Of a stretch of 64,000 bases of DNA, positions 44,593-54,498 are shown piece after piece. The stretch lies in the NCBI RefSeq assembly GCF_000739065.1, contig NZ_CP009149.1:1249311-1313310 (forward strand). Direction: 5' to 3'. The DNA is from Methanocaldococcus bathoardescens. GTDB taxonomy: Archaea; AGJL01; Methanococci; Methanococcales; Methanocaldococcaceae. The position numbers and the translations under genes were made by a program. Numbering within the stretch: position 1 is the first letter of the stretch; every line of letters starts with the position of its first letter. The notes below the pieces were generated by a model. That model was given only the letters and a program-made list of their open reading frames with translations, was not told where the DNA came from and did no database searches.

Positions 44593-45933
44593 TTAGAGTT
44601 CTAAGGATTTATCGAGTTTTTCAATCAAGTTTTTAATCTCATTTACTTTTTCTAACATGATTTCTTCAGCACCTGCTTCTAAATTTAACCTTAACAATGG
44701 TTCAGTGTTAGAAGGTCTTAAATTAAACCAGAAGTTTTTACAATAAATAGATATTCCATCCAACTCTTCAAGCTTACAATCTTTAAAATGCTCCTTTATT
44801 TTTTCCATGATGTATTTTTGGTCTTTGACTCTGAAGTTTATCTCCCCACTGTGAGGATATTTATTGAATTCCTTATTTAGCTCAGACAATGTTTTGTTTT
44901 CTTCATCCATAGCTTTTAAAATATAGTTTAAAGCTAACAATGGACTCTCAAAATAACCAATTTCTTTAAAGTAAAAATGATTACTTAGCTCTCCAGCAAA
45001 TTCAGCATCTATTTCATGCATTAATTTTTTAATGAAATAGTGCCCAACTCTACTTTTTATTGGTATTCCTCCAAATTTTTCAATAATTTCTGGAACTATT
45101 TTAGAACATCTTAAATCATAAACTATCTTAGCTTTTGGCTTTTCTTTTAAAATTTTTTCTGCCATTATAGCTGTTAATATATCTCCTCTCAAAACATTTC
45201 CATTTTCATCAACAATCCCTAATCTATCTCCATCTCCATCAAAAATTAAACCTAAATCACAGTTATTTTCTTTAACTGCCTTTATTATATCTTTTAAGCA
45301 TTCCATCTTTAATGTATCTGGCTGATGAGCAGGGAAAGAGCCGTCAGGATAATCATTTATAAAGATAGCATTATCAAACAACTCACTTAAAATCTCTTTC
45401 TCAGCTATTGTTGTAGCTCCATTGGCAAAATCAACAGCTATTTTTTTATCAGATATATCGCATCTCTTCAAAAAGAACTTTTTATAATCATTTACAATAT
45501 CAACCTTAAAATCATCTAAGTTTAGATTTTTAATTTCTTCTTTTACACTTTCTGTTAAATCATATTTTTTGAATATTGGTTTTATTTCTTCTATTGGTGA
45601 TAGAGGGATAGCTTCTTTATCACACATCTTAAAGCCAGTGTATTCAGGTGGGTTATGAGAAGCTGTCAATATAACTCCTAAATCATACTTCCCTTTAGTT
45701 CCAAAATACATTAGAGGTGTTGAGATAGTTCCTGCATAAAATACATCAGCATATTCCTTTAAACCAACAATAAAATATGGTAGAAGTTTTTTGGAACCAA
45801 TTCTTACATCATTTCCAACTAATATTTTTTTATTTTCAAATTTTTTACCAATACATTTTCCTAGGGAATAGGCAAAGTTTTCATCCAAATCTTTATCATA
45901 AACCCCTCTAATATCATAAGCTTTAAATACCAT
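44593..45933 (-). CDS. phosphomannomutase/phosphoglucomutase family
   Basis: A 446-residue alpha-D-phosphohexomutase interconverting hexose 1- and 6-phosphates. The phosphoserine is S92 in LTASHNPPEYTGFK. The metal loop is DGDGDR (232-237). The sugar-recognition motif is GELSNHFYFKEIGYFES, and the phosphate-binding loop RPSNTEPLLRL is near the C-terminus. It resembles MJ0399. The substrate (mannose, glucose or glucosamine phosphate) cannot be fixed from sequence. Divergent from the ADTH synthase gene by 104 bp. Confidence 0.92.
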   Translation of the reverse strand: MVFKAYDIRGVYDKDLDENFAYSLGKCIGKKFENKKILVGNDVRIGSKKLLPYFIVGLKEYADVFYAGTISTPLMYFGTKGKYDLGVILTASHNPPEYTGFKMCDKEAIPLSPIEEIKPIFKKYDLTESVKEEIKNLNLDDFKVDIVNDYKKFFLKRCDISDKKIAVDFANGATTIAEKEILSELFDNAIFINDYPDGSFPAHQPDTLKMECLKDIIKAVKENNCDLGLIFDGDGDRLGIVDENGNVLRGDILTAIMAEKILKEKPKAKIVYDLRCSKIVPEIIEKFGGIPIKSRVGHYFIKKLMHEIDAEFAGELSNHFYFKEIGYFESPLLALNYILKAMDEENKTLSELNKEFNKYPHSGEINFRVKDQKYIMEKIKEHFKDCKLEELDGISIYCKNFWFNLRPSNTEPLLRLNLEAGAEEIMLEKVNEIKNLIEKLDKSLEL

Positions 45934-46037
45934 AAAATCACCACAAACATAAATTTTAAATATTGATATCTGACATTTCTATATTAAAAGTTTAACTTTT
46001 GTATCAATAAAAACAATAAATTTGTAAATGTGAGAAT

Positions 46038-46859
46038 ATGGAGTTATTTAAGGATATAAAAAATCTTGGAAAACTTGTAAGGTTGGAGAGGATATTCGAC
46101 AGAGATAGTGAAAAAACCGTAATAGTTCCAATGGACCACGGGGTTTCAAACGGTCCAATTAAGGGACTTATAGATATGAAAAAAACAGTAAATGATGTTG
46201 CTGAGGGAGGAGCTAACGCTGTCCTTTTACACAAAGGAATTGTTAGACATGGACACAGAGGATATGGCAAAGATGTTGGATTAATTATTCACTTATCAGG
46301 AGGTACAGCAATATCACCAAATCCATTAAAGAAAGTTATAGTTACAACTGTTGAAGAAGCTATTAGAATGGGTGCTGATGCTGTCTCAATCCATGTAAAT
46401 GTTGGTTCAGATGAAGATTGGGAGGCATACAGAGATTTAGGTATGATTGCTGAGACTTGTGAATACTGGGGAATGCCATTAATTGCTATGATGTATCCAA
46501 GAGGAAAACACATTCAAAATGAGAGAGACCCTGAGTTAGTAGCTCATGCAGCAAGATTGGGAGCTGAGTTAGGAGCTGATATAGTTAAAACAAGCTATAC
46601 AGGAGATATTGATTCATTTAGAGAGGTTGTTAGAGGTTGCCCAGCACCAATTGTTGTTGCTGGAGGACCAAAAACAAATACAGATGAAGAATTTTTACAA
46701 ATGATTAAAGATGCTATGGAAGCTGGAGCTGCTGGAGTAGCAGTTGGTAGAAATATATTCCAACATGATGATGTTGTTGGCATAACAAGAGCTGTTTGTA
46801 AGATAGTCCATGAAAACGCAGATGTTGAAGAGGCATTAAAAGAGATTAGAAAGAAATAA
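46038..46859 (+). CDS. 2-amino-3,7-dideoxy-D-threo-hept-6-ulosonate synthase
   Basis: A 273-residue DhnA-type class I aldolase. In methanogens it starts the alternative shikimate route, condensing 6-deoxy-5-ketofructose-1-phosphate with aspartate semialdehyde. Catalytic residues match the M. jannaschii enzyme MJ0400: D33 (PMDHGV), Y153 (MMYPRG) and the Schiff-base lysine K184 (DIVKTSY). Phosphate-binding GGPKT and [12 protein letters not shown] complete the barrel. The start ATG follows GTGAGAAT. Confidence 0.94.
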   Translation: MELFKDIKNLGKLVRLERIFDRDSEKTVIVPMDHGVSNGPIKGLIDMKKTVNDVAEGGANAVLLHKGIVRHGHRGYGKDVGLIIHLSGGTAISPNPLKKVIVTTVEEAIRMGADAVSIHVNVGSDEDWEAYRDLGMIAETCEYWGMPLIAMMYPRGKHIQNERDPELVAHAARLGAELGADIVKTSYTGDIDSFREVVRGCPAPIVVAGGPKTNTDEEFLQMIKDAMEAGAAGVAVGRNIFQHDDVVGITRAVCKIVHENADVEEALKEIRKK

Positions 46860-46958
46860 AAGACTTAATATTTTATTCTCTTTATTTTTTTATTTATTTT
46901 TTAGAAAAAATAATTTAAATATTTTGATAAATAAAACAAAAAAGAAGAGTTTTTAGAT

Positions 46959-47159
46959 TTACTCTCTTCCCAATTTTTCTATCATTCTCATTCCACATTT
47001 CCTACCTCTTCCAGGACCTAAACCTCTTCCACCGGCATCAATTCTATGGATAAATGTTGCTGGGACTCCACAGTATGGACAGAAGTCAGGTTTTGGAATG
47101 CCATAAGGGACTTCAATAACTTTTTGACACTTTGAGCACAAAAATTTTTTCATTTCCAT
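46959..47159 (-). CDS. small zinc-ribbon protein
   Basis: A 66-residue protein with two CxxC pairs (FLCSKCQKVI and FCPYCGVP) forming a zinc ribbon. A basic glycine-rich tail follows (GGRGLGPGRGRKCGMRMIEKLGR). It lies 8 bp downstream of the DUF5320-like gene in the same operon. Similar small zinc-ribbon proteins occur near cofactor-insertion genes in methanogens; function unknown. Confidence 0.75.
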   Translation of the reverse strand: MEMKKFLCSKCQKVIEVPYGIPKPDFCPYCGVPATFIHRIDAGGRGLGPGRGRKCGMRMIEKLGRE

Positions 47160-47167
47160 TGTATCAC

Positions 47168-47482
47168 TTAATCTTTCTTTAATTCATCCAATCTTTTTTT
47201 AATTCTTGCTAATTCTTCTTCTAACATCTTTTTCTCTTCTTCTAACTCTTTTATAGTCTCTTCTAAATATGTTCTCTCATCTGTTCCAACAAATCCTGGA
47301 GCATATCCTCTATATATATCCCATGCATGGACTAAAGCTCCAGTTTTTTCATCAACATAGAATGCGTGAGGGCCGAGACCACATCTGCATGGTCCTACAT
47401 ATCTGTATCTACCTCCAACTCCAACAGGAAATTTGAAGTGTCTCCAAAATCTTCTACCAAGTCCTCTTCCCCAACCAAGCAT
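47168..47482 (-). CDS. DUF5320-like glycine-rich/coiled-coil protein
   Basis: The start is ATG 47482 (MLGWGRGLGRRFWRHFK) after GGTGA (the frame opens at 47491), giving 104 residues. A glycine/aromatic-rich N-terminus with CRCGLGPHAFYVDEK is followed by a C-terminal coiled coil (EETIKELEEEKKMLEEELARIKKRLDEL). The layout is that of DUF5320 proteins. It is first in a two-gene operon with the zinc-ribbon gene. Function unknown. Confidence 0.68.
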   Translation of the reverse strand: MLGWGRGLGRRFWRHFKFPVGVGGRYRYVGPCRCGLGPHAFYVDEKTGALVHAWDIYRGYAPGFVGTDERTYLEETIKELEEEKKMLEEELARIKKRLDELKKD

Positions 47483-47651
47483 ATTTTTCACCTTATTTTT
47501 TTCTAATAATACACATATGCGTAAAAATATAAAAACTTTTCTATTCTGTGAATTATAGTGTCATAATTACGCACAAATACTTATATAAACAACAAAAGAC
47601 AATTTTAAATATTAAGTTATAATGTTTTAACAAAATCATTGGGGGATAATT

Positions 47652-48515
47652 ATGACTAAAATTAGATATCCAGCAGTTGCAGGGATGTTTTATCCTTCAC
47701 ATCCTGATGAACTTATAGAATTAATTGAGCAGTGCTATTTACACAAATACGGCCCTAAGTCAATGCCAACTCATGGAAATTATGAAAAACCTATTGGCTT
47801 GCTTTGCCCTCATGCAGGATATATTTATTCAGGACCTATACAAGCTCACTCTTATTATGAATTATCAAAGAGAGTTGATGCTTTTGAAGAAATAACTGCT
47901 GTTATTTTAGGTCCTAACCACACTGGATTAGGTTCTGGAGTTAGTGTAATGGATGGAATTTGGAGAACACCGTTAGGAGATGTAAAGTGTGATGAAGAAT
48001 TTGTTGAAGAGCTTTGGAGGAAATGTGAGATTATTGATTTAGATGAAACTGCTCATTTAAATGAACATTCTATAGAAGTGCAATTACCATTTTTAAAGCA
48101 TTTGGAGTTACTAAATATAGCTAAATTTAGGATAGTTCCAATATGTATGATGTTCCAAGATTATGAAACAGCTGTGGAAGTTGGATATTTCATAGCTAAA
48201 ATTGCTAAAGAGTTGAATAGAAGAGTGGTTATTATTGCCTCTTCAGATTTAACTCACTATGAGCCACAAGAAGTGGCATCAAAAAAGGATGCTATAGTTA
48301 TTAAGGACATATTAGAGATGAATGAAAAAGAACTATACGAGGATGTTGTAAATTATAACATCTCAATGTGTGGTTATGGCCCTGTAATAGCTATGCTAAA
48401 AGCAATGAAAACTTTGGGAGCTGAAAAAGCTAATTTATTAGCTTATGCAACTTCTGGAGATATGACTGGAGATTATTCAGCTGTTGTTGGCTATGCATCA
48501 GCAATTGTTGAGTAG
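47652..48515 (+). CDS. MEMO1 family protein
   Basis: A 287-residue member of the MEMO family (PF01875), a nonheme dioxygenase-like fold related to LigB. It has [79 protein letters not shown] and [18 protein letters not shown]. The conserved His/Asp residues (H in CPHAGY, H in GPNHT, D in SSDLTH) are kept. It resembles MJ0403. Archaeal function is unknown. It has a GGGGGAT ribosome-binding site and a TATA box near 47580. Confidence 0.93.
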   Translation: MTKIRYPAVAGMFYPSHPDELIELIEQCYLHKYGPKSMPTHGNYEKPIGLLCPHAGYIYSGPIQAHSYYELSKRVDAFEEITAVILGPNHTGLGSGVSVMDGIWRTPLGDVKCDEEFVEELWRKCEIIDLDETAHLNEHSIEVQLPFLKHLELLNIAKFRIVPICMMFQDYETAVEVGYFIAKIAKELNRRVVIIASSDLTHYEPQEVASKKDAIVIKDILEMNEKELYEDVVNYNISMCGYGPVIAMLKAMKTLGAEKANLLAYATSGDMTGDYSAVVGYASAIVE

Positions 48516-48546
48516 AATTATCAAAATAAAATAGTTTAAAAATAAA

Positions 48547-48753
48547 TTAAATCTTCCCTTCTAAAACAAGTTTTGCAAATGTTTCAAAGCTTCTATCATA
48601 AGTTTTTTCTACATCAGGTGGGAAACAGCAAGCTGGTAACTGTCTATTTTTTAAATGATAGTGCAAACATTCACAGCACATTCCCTTTTTAAAGCATGAA
48701 GGATAACTGCAATTGCATCTTTCTAAATTAATTTCTTTGTTAGGACATTCCAT
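48547..48753 (-). CDS. small cysteine-rich protein (DUF6485-like)
   Basis: A 68-residue protein with ten cysteines in pairs (MECPNKE, ERCNCSYPSCFKKGMCCECLHYH, PACCFPPD). It probably binds one or two metal ions or Fe-S clusters. I recall this as DUF6485, found in anaerobes and methanogens; function unknown. It is followed in the genome by a MITE and then by the 150-residue marker-type gene on the same strand. Confidence 0.75.
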   Translation of the reverse strand: MECPNKEINLERCNCSYPSCFKKGMCCECLHYHLKNRQLPACCFPPDVEKTYDRSFETFAKLVLEGKI

Positions 48754-48778
48754 CTTATCACCAAAATTTTATTTTTAA

Positions 48779-48867
48779 TAGGACTTTCGCAGTTTATATA
48801 TTCCATAAGGCATTTAGATGCCAAAGGTATCAGTTCCTTAAAAAATATTATTCCTGCGAAAGTCCTA
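48779..48867. mobile_element. MITE-like element, family 1 copy C
   Basis: An 89-bp element with perfect 14-bp termini TAGGACTTTCGCAG/CTGCGAAAGTCCTA. The interior has TTTATATATTCC, TAAGGCA and a GATGCC-AAA-GGTATC hairpin. Its right end is one base from the stop codon of the neighbouring gene (48869). It is non-coding. Confidence 0.86.
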
Positions 48868-48868
48868 T

Positions 48869-49321
48869 TTAATTTTCCTGATTTTCCTCTAAGCTCTTTA
48901 AGAAATTAGCTATCTTATTAACTAAAATTTCTGCCTCTTCTTCATTTGTTGGATATTTCACTCTCAATATTGGAATATTTTTTCTTCTTACTAAATAGAG
49001 TGTTAATTCATTTGTTCTCTGGCATCCAATGCATCCAAAGGCAATAGGGGCATCTTCCATTATTATTGCCGCTTCAGCCTCTTCAATTAATGGCCCAATT
49101 AATGCCATTCTTCCTCTAACACCAGAAGGAACTTCTACAGCAGCATATTTTAAACCTTTCTTTGGTTCTTCATCGGTTATGTTCATAGGAGGGCTGTCTA
49201 TTTCTGGGTTTCTAACTAATTTCCCCATAACTATATTTAGATTTAATGGCTTATGTCCAAATCTTTCAACTAAATCTGTTAATATTAAACTATTTGGAGG
49301 ATATATGAATATTTTTTTCAT
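48869..49321 (-). CDS. methanogenesis-marker 5-type protein
   Basis: A 150-residue protein with [23 protein letters not shown], then [46 protein letters not shown] (about residues 68-113). The [11 protein letters not shown] motif, with two cysteines, is the signature of a family restricted to methanogens, which I recall as putative methanogenesis marker 5. It likely binds a metal or cofactor through those cysteines; the reaction is unknown. ATG start after AAGGTGATG. Confidence 0.75.
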   Translation of the reverse strand: MKKIFIYPPNSLILTDLVERFGHKPLNLNIVMGKLVRNPEIDSPPMNITDEEPKKGLKYAAVEVPSGVRGRMALIGPLIEEAEAAIIMEDAPIAFGCIGCQRTNELTLYLVRRKNIPILRVKYPTNEEEAEILVNKIANFLKSLEENQEN

Positions 49322-49330
49322 TTCATCACC

Positions 49331-49420
49331 TTAAAACTTTTATTTTGAAACCATAGGGGGAACCCCTATTGGTATACCCACGTCCATTAAGTTGCCCCTT
49401 TTAGGGGCAATTAATGTCCA
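49331..49420 (-). repeat. composite hairpin element (B+A modules) plus duplicated tail
   Basis: On the minus strand, module A (49382-49420, stem GCCCCT-AAA-AGGGGC) is followed by module B (49351-49381, ATAGGGG-TTC-CCCCTAT). TTTCAAAATAAAAG (49337-49350) comes next, resembling the 3' end of the upstream DUF2111 gene (TTTCCAAAATAAG). It is the same A-B-tail order as after transaldolase, with different stem bases. A related hairpin, CCATAA/TTATGG, lies at about 49452-49473. Confidence 0.78.
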
Positions 49421-49501
49421 GCTCTTTTTAAATATTAGGACGTATTTGCAACCATAAGAGCAAACCGTTATGGTACGGGATTTTTATAGTTTTATATTTA
49501 C

Positions 49502-49888
49502 TTATTTTGGAAATGCATCTTCAGGTAGAAACTTATATAATTCAGGCCTTCTTGCAATTGCTAAAACATCTTCAAATATTCCTGCTGTGATATCAACTAC
49601 ACCGATAGCTCCTACTACTTTATCCCCGTTTTTTATAGGGGCTACAATAACTGGGAGTCCAGCATAAGGCCCTACAATAGGTGTTGCTCTAATAACTTTT
49701 CCTTCTTTAATAGCCAATCTTAGAACATAACCTTCATAGTTTGTATCTACAACTTCCCCTTTTTCTAATCTAATCCCTGGCTTATTTTTACTTCTCATAG
49801 ACACAGGAAGTTTATTAACCAATATATGGACAGCTTGAGCAATAGGTATTAATTCCTTTGCTTCAGAATTTTCAGATATGGTTATCAT
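49502..49888 (-). CDS. DUF2111 methanogen protein
   Basis: A 128-residue protein of the DUF2111 family, confined to methanogens. It has a profilin/GAF-like alternation of strands and helices, with KPGIRLEKGEVVDTNYEGYVLRLAIKEGKVIRATPIVGPYAGLPVIVAPI (about residues 39-88) and VGAIGVVDITAGIFEDVLAI. The tail ELYKFLPEDAFPK ends in TAA. It resembles MJ0405. Function unknown, perhaps a small-molecule sensor. ATG after AGGTGGG. Confidence 0.78.
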   Translation of the reverse strand: MITISENSEAKELIPIAQAVHILVNKLPVSMRSKNKPGIRLEKGEVVDTNYEGYVLRLAIKEGKVIRATPIVGPYAGLPVIVAPIKNGDKVVGAIGVVDITAGIFEDVLAIARRPELYKFLPEDAFPK

Positions 49889-50048
49889 TTTCCCACCTAA
49901 AAATCTTTAAGTAATAGTTTAATAATTTTAACTTTAAAGTTACTCTATATAAACAATTTTTGCTAATCTACTATAAAGGATTATTGTTCTAATACTAACG
50001 TTCAATTTATCCAATCATTAAGTTATTCTTAAAAATTAGGTGGTAAAA

Positions 50049-50951
50049 ATGGAAAAAATTACCTGTGTAGGACATACGGCTCTTGATTATATTTTCAATG
50101 TAGAAAAATTTCCAGAACCAAATACCTCAATTCAAATTCCTTCAGCAAGAAAATATTATGGTGGAGCAGCGGCAAATACAGCAGTAGGAATAAAAAAACT
50201 TGGTGTAGATTCTGAACTTTTATCATGTGTTGGTTATGATTTTAAAAACAGTGGATATGAAAGATATTTAAAGAATTTAGGAATAAATATTTCTAAACTT
50301 TACTATTCTGAAGAAGAAGAGACACCAAAAGCATGGATATTTACAGATAAAGATAATAACCAAATTACTTTCTTCTTATGGGGAGCGGCTAAGCACTATA
50401 AGGAGTTAAATCCACCAAACTTCAATACAGAAATTGTCCATATAGCAACAGGAGACCCAGAGTTTAACTTAAAATGTGCAAAAAAAGCTTATGGAAATAA
50501 TTTGGTATCTTTCGACCCTGGGCAAGATTTACCACAATATTCAAAAGAAAATTTATTAGAGATTATTGAACATACAAACTTTTTGTTTATGAATAGGCAT
50601 GAATTTGAAAGGGCTTCAAAGTTATTGAATTTTGAAATTAATGATTATTTGGAGAGGGTTGATGTCCTTATAGTAACAAAAGGTTCTAAAGGTAGCACAA
50701 TATATACCAAAGATAAAAAAATAGAGATTCCATGTATTAAAGCGGAAGAAGTTATAGACCCAACAGGAGCTGGAGACAGCTACAGAGCAGGATTTTTATC
50801 TGCTTATGTTAAAGGATATGATTTGGAGAAATGTGGTTTAATTGGGGCTGCAACCGCTTCATTTGTTGTTGAGGCAAAGGGATGTCAAACGAATTTACCA
50901 ACATGGGATAAAGTTGTTGAGAGATTAGAAAAACATGGATTCAAAATATAA
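50049..50951 (+). CDS. PfkB/ribokinase-family nucleoside kinase
   Basis: The start is ATG 50049 (MEKITCVGHTALDYIF) after AGGTGG, giving 300 residues. It is a PfkB-family sugar/nucleoside kinase with YYGGAAANTAVGIKKLG (substrate side) and DPTGAGDSYRAGF (about 237-249, anion hole and catalytic Asp). The orthologue MJ0406 was shown to phosphorylate several nucleosides (such as inosine, guanosine, cytidine) with broad specificity. I infer nucleoside salvage here. Confidence 0.92.
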   Translation: MEKITCVGHTALDYIFNVEKFPEPNTSIQIPSARKYYGGAAANTAVGIKKLGVDSELLSCVGYDFKNSGYERYLKNLGINISKLYYSEEEETPKAWIFTDKDNNQITFFLWGAAKHYKELNPPNFNTEIVHIATGDPEFNLKCAKKAYGNNLVSFDPGQDLPQYSKENLLEIIEHTNFLFMNRHEFERASKLLNFEINDYLERVDVLIVTKGSKGSTIYTKDKKIEIPCIKAEEVIDPTGAGDSYRAGFLSAYVKGYDLEKCGLIGAATASFVVEAKGCQTNLPTWDKVVERLEKHGFKI

Positions 50952-51003
50952 AATCCAAAACTAAATATAAAACTCTTTCAATAATAAAATTATGAGGGAT
51001 ATT

Positions 51004-51924
51004 ATGGATATAGTAGAAAGAATAAACAAATTAAAAGAAGAAAAAAATGCAATAATCTTAGCTCATAACTACCAACTAAAGGAAATACAGAAAATAGCTG
51101 ATTTCCGTGGAGATTCATTAGAACTCTGTATTAAAGCAAAGGAAACAGATGCAGATATAATTGTATTTTGTGGAGTAGATTTTATGGGAGAGTCTGCTAA
51201 AATTTTAAATCCAGATAAGAAAGTTTTAATGCCAGAAATTGAAGGAACTCAATGTCCAATGGCTCATCAATTATCTGCAGAGATTATAAAAAAATATAGA
51301 GAAAAATATCCAGAAGCCCCATTAGTTGTTTATGTGAATACAACAGCAGAGACAAAGGCATTGGCAGATATAACTTGCACATCAGCAAATGCAGATAAAG
51401 TTGTTAATTCCTTAGAGGCAGATACAATTTTATTCGGTCCAGATAACAATTTGGCTTATTATGTGCAGAAAAGGACTGATAAAAAAATAATACCTATCCC
51501 AGAAGGAGGAGGCTGTTATGTGCATAAAAAATTCACCATGGAAGATTTAAAGAGAGCTAAAGAGAAATATCCAAATGCTAAAGTTTTAATTCATCCAGAA
51601 TGTAGCCCAGAATTGCAAGATAACGCTGATTATATAGCAAGTACAAGTGGAATAATAAGAATAGTGTTAAATTCTGACCATGAAGAGTTTATAATTGGTA
51701 CTGAAGTAGGGATTATAGATAGAATAGAATTAGAGCTTGAAAAAATAGGTAAAAAGAAAACTCTCATTCCATTAAGAGAAGATGCTATTTGCCATGAGAT
51801 GAAAAGAATAACCTTAGAGAAGATAGAAAGATGTTTATTAGAAGAAAAGTATGAGGTTAAATTAGATAAAGATATTATTGAAAAAGCCAGAAATGCCATT
51901 GAAAGAATGTTAGAAATTAAATAG
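51004..51924 (+). CDS. nadA: quinolinate synthase
   Basis: The start is ATG 51004 (MDIVERINKLKEE), with GAGGGAT upstream serving as the ribosome-binding site although an ATG at 50992 is in frame. The product has 306 residues. NadA condenses iminoaspartate and dihydroxyacetone phosphate to quinolinate for NAD synthesis. Three cluster cysteines are visible: C84 (GTQCPMAH), HPECSPEL and DAICHEMKR. AHNYQ (20-24) and GDSLELC are conserved. It resembles MJ0407. mptD follows 8 bp later. Confidence 0.95.
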   Translation: MDIVERINKLKEEKNAIILAHNYQLKEIQKIADFRGDSLELCIKAKETDADIIVFCGVDFMGESAKILNPDKKVLMPEIEGTQCPMAHQLSAEIIKKYREKYPEAPLVVYVNTTAETKALADITCTSANADKVVNSLEADTILFGPDNNLAYYVQKRTDKKIIPIPEGGGCYVHKKFTMEDLKRAKEKYPNAKVLIHPECSPELQDNADYIASTSGIIRIVLNSDHEEFIIGTEVGIIDRIELELEKIGKKKTLIPLREDAICHEMKRITLEKIERCLLEEKYEVKLDKDIIEKARNAIERMLEIK

Positions 51925-51932
51925 GGAATAAC

Positions 51933-52298
51933 ATGAGAGTAGAAGAAACTGAAATCTTTAAAAAATATTTTAAAAACCTAACAGACAGAGAGAGGGCAGT
52001 GTTTGAAGGGGGAATTACCTTAGGAGCTTTATTTCATCAATTTGTTGGCACTCCGGTAAGTAAAGATAATAAAGAATCATTAGAGAGAGCTATAGAAGAG
52101 GCTATGAAAAATCAGCCATGTGTTTATGATATAAAAGTAAGAATTAAGGATGTTGGGGAAAAGTATGTTTCTCTTGATGGAAAGATGTTAGATGTTGATT
52201 TAAAAATTAAAGTAAATAGAACTATTGCCCATTTAAAACTTGAATATATTCCAGAAATTGACTACCCTCTTATGTATGTGAAAAAGTTCGAAGAATAA
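51933..52298 (+). CDS. mptD: archaeal dihydroneopterin aldolase MptD
   Basis: A 121-residue protein of the COG2098/DUF381 family. In methanogens it makes 6-hydroxymethyl-7,8-dihydropterin from dihydroneopterin in tetrahydromethanopterin synthesis. Conserved features are RERAVFEGGITLGALFHQFVGTPV and the C-terminal LEYIPEIDYPLMYVKK. The orthologue MJ0408 has been assigned this function. It starts 8 bp after nadA and is likely cotranscribed. Confidence 0.9.
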   Translation: MRVEETEIFKKYFKNLTDRERAVFEGGITLGALFHQFVGTPVSKDNKESLERAIEEAMKNQPCVYDIKVRIKDVGEKYVSLDGKMLDVDLKIKVNRTIAHLKLEYIPEIDYPLMYVKKFEE

Positions 52299-52368
52299 AT
52301 AATTTATTTTACTAATTACAGACTTTTGAAACTATGATTAAATATATAACATTGTTTAGGTGAATGGG

Positions 52369-54474
52369 ATGAAAAAGTTTGTTTTTATATTTTTGATATT
52401 TACCATGTTCAGTTATGTTTATTCTTCAAACATTGAATATAAATATACGAGTTCAATTCCAATAGAATTTGTTCCATTATCAAAAGTTGAAAATGTTGAG
52501 AAGCTTAATGAATTTTTAGATAAAAATAACTCTCTAACTGTGTTCTGTTTTGATAATGATTCAATTGATGAGAATATTTTATATTATTTAGGAATAAAGA
52601 AATACTTGCCATCGAAAATTCCTGATTATGGGAATTATACATACGTAAATAAAAACGGAGTTATTGTTGTATATCCAAAATACAGTGTTTATAGAGAAGA
52701 TGGGGCTTTAATATTCAACCCGCCAAAAGAAGAGAATTACAGTGAGTATGAGTTTGTAAAGCCATATAAAATTAAAGTTCCAAATACTTCAAAAGTCCCA
52801 AATTATGATGGATACGTATTGATAGAAAACGCTACATTTATCCTTTATCCAAAAAAATACATCATTAGAGGAGATGAAGGGGAAATTTATTATATCCCGC
52901 CAAAAGAAAGTTCTGATGAATATTATTGTAAATACTCTTACAATCTTCCAGTAAAATACATCCCTGACTATTATGATTATGTATTTGTTGATAATAATGG
53001 TATTTTCATAATCTATCCAAAAAAATATGTTACAAGAAATGATGAAGGAGTTTTAATATTCAACCCACCCGTAGAAGTAAGAGAAGTTCCAATTTATAAG
53101 ATTAATTATAGAAAAGTAGCAGACGGTGTTTATGAAATTAAAGAAAATAAACTACTCTTCATGTATCCAACATCTTTGAATGATAAAGAAACTCTTGACA
53201 TTATTGGAGAGTATATAGCTAAAAATGGTGGAGTTTTTGCATATATAAATAAAGTTCCGCCATATTATAAGCATATACTCGTTTCAGGAGTTGCTGTAAA
53301 TAAAATAATCCCAGATGAGAATGGAGATTATGCTATAGACGTTGCAGGAAGAAAAATTAAAGTGGATATGTTGGATGATGAGATAATCAACAAAAAATTA
53401 AAATACATAAAGGCTTTGAAGGCTTTAGATATAAATGTAAGTTACATAGTAACTGGTAGTGAGGGTATTGATATTGTTGAAAAATCTGATGTTGATGTAG
53501 ATGAACTTAAGGATTTATACAATTATTATTGGTTTAAAAAATGGTGGCAAAATTACACCCATCTTTACTTTAATCCATCAAAATTAGAAAGCATTGAATC
53601 AGAAGATATATTGGCTTTAAGCTATTATCCTCTAATTTATGTTGATAAAGCACCAGAAACATTTAGAAATGACCCTATTGGCGGTTATTATCCTCAAGTT
53701 ATAAGTTATAAAGGAACAGAAGATTATGGTTATTGGGAAGAAGGGGCTAAGAGTGAAAACATTTATTATCACTTAGATTATGGAGAACCTTATTGGGATG
53801 GAAAAGCTAAAGAGCCATCAAAATGGTATTATGAAGGAGAACCAGTTTCAATGAAAGATGACAGCGAAATGTGGGATAAATATAAGTATTTCAACCGATG
53901 GTTTGTGAAAAATTATGCCTATGCATTGGCACGAGGATGTGATGGGTTATTCTTGGAGAGTTCAGATAAAAACTTGGTAGATGCAATTTTTGGAAATGAT
54001 AATGAAGATTTAGATTGGAAATTGGATTTAGACGGTAAAGTGGATTATGTAGTAATTCCTGGACATAAAGGGTTTGAAATTTATAATGGAATTCCAATTA
54101 TCAGAATTCCAACACCACTCAAAGAAATTTATGGAGTAAATGTTGTTAATACTCTCTATATTCCACCAAAAGATGAGGACTTTGGAATTTATATTGCAGA
54201 TATTAGGGATTATGATAGAAAGTTAATTATTAAACTAAAAGAAAATGGAACTGAAGTAGTTTCATTTAAAGATTTGGCCAAATGGCTTAATAAATACACT
54301 AAAAATAATATCTTCTACAATGGAACTGCTATAAGGATAAATGACAATAATGGAATAAAAATCACCTTATTTAAAAAGAACTTTGATATGAGCAATTATA
54401 CTTTTGAAGAGTTTGATAAAGAACACTGCAAATATGTAATAGTAAATCCACCAAAAATAATCCCTTTAAACTAA
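52369..54474 (+). CDS. large secreted protein with three internal repeats, function unknown
   Basis: The start is ATG 52369 ([20 protein letters not shown], a signal peptide) after GGTGA, giving 701 residues. Between about residues 85 and 245 three repeats of roughly 65-75 residues are visible, each with Y(T/V)(Y/L/F)(V/I)(N/E/D)N...(I/F)(V/I)(V/L/I)YPK(Y/K)Y.....(D/E)G....(N/I)PP. The C-terminal half has [38 protein letters not shown] and [24 protein letters not shown], suggesting an alpha/beta domain, possibly deacetylase- or glycosidase-like. I do not recognise a named family. Confidence 0.75.
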   Translation: MKKFVFIFLIFTMFSYVYSSNIEYKYTSSIPIEFVPLSKVENVEKLNEFLDKNNSLTVFCFDNDSIDENILYYLGIKKYLPSKIPDYGNYTYVNKNGVIVVYPKYSVYREDGALIFNPPKEENYSEYEFVKPYKIKVPNTSKVPNYDGYVLIENATFILYPKKYIIRGDEGEIYYIPPKESSDEYYCKYSYNLPVKYIPDYYDYVFVDNNGIFIIYPKKYVTRNDEGVLIFNPPVEVREVPIYKINYRKVADGVYEIKENKLLFMYPTSLNDKETLDIIGEYIAKNGGVFAYINKVPPYYKHILVSGVAVNKIIPDENGDYAIDVAGRKIKVDMLDDEIINKKLKYIKALKALDINVSYIVTGSEGIDIVEKSDVDVDELKDLYNYYWFKKWWQNYTHLYFNPSKLESIESEDILALSYYPLIYVDKAPETFRNDPIGGYYPQVISYKGTEDYGYWEEGAKSENIYYHLDYGEPYWDGKAKEPSKWYYEGEPVSMKDDSEMWDKYKYFNRWFVKNYAYALARGCDGLFLESSDKNLVDAIFGNDNEDLDWKLDLDGKVDYVVIPGHKGFEIYNGIPIIRIPTPLKEIYGVNVVNTLYIPPKDEDFGIYIADIRDYDRKLIIKLKENGTEVVSFKDLAKWLNKYTKNNIFYNGTAIRINDNNGIKITLFKKNFDMSNYTFEEFDKEHCKYVIVNPPKIIPLN

Positions 54475-54498
54475 ATCTATAATATTTTGGTGATAATA

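Noticed and set aside
47553-47562. TATAGTGTCA resembling the family 2 MITE terminus
   Set aside because: There is no inverted partner within 300 bp and no core hairpin; chance match.
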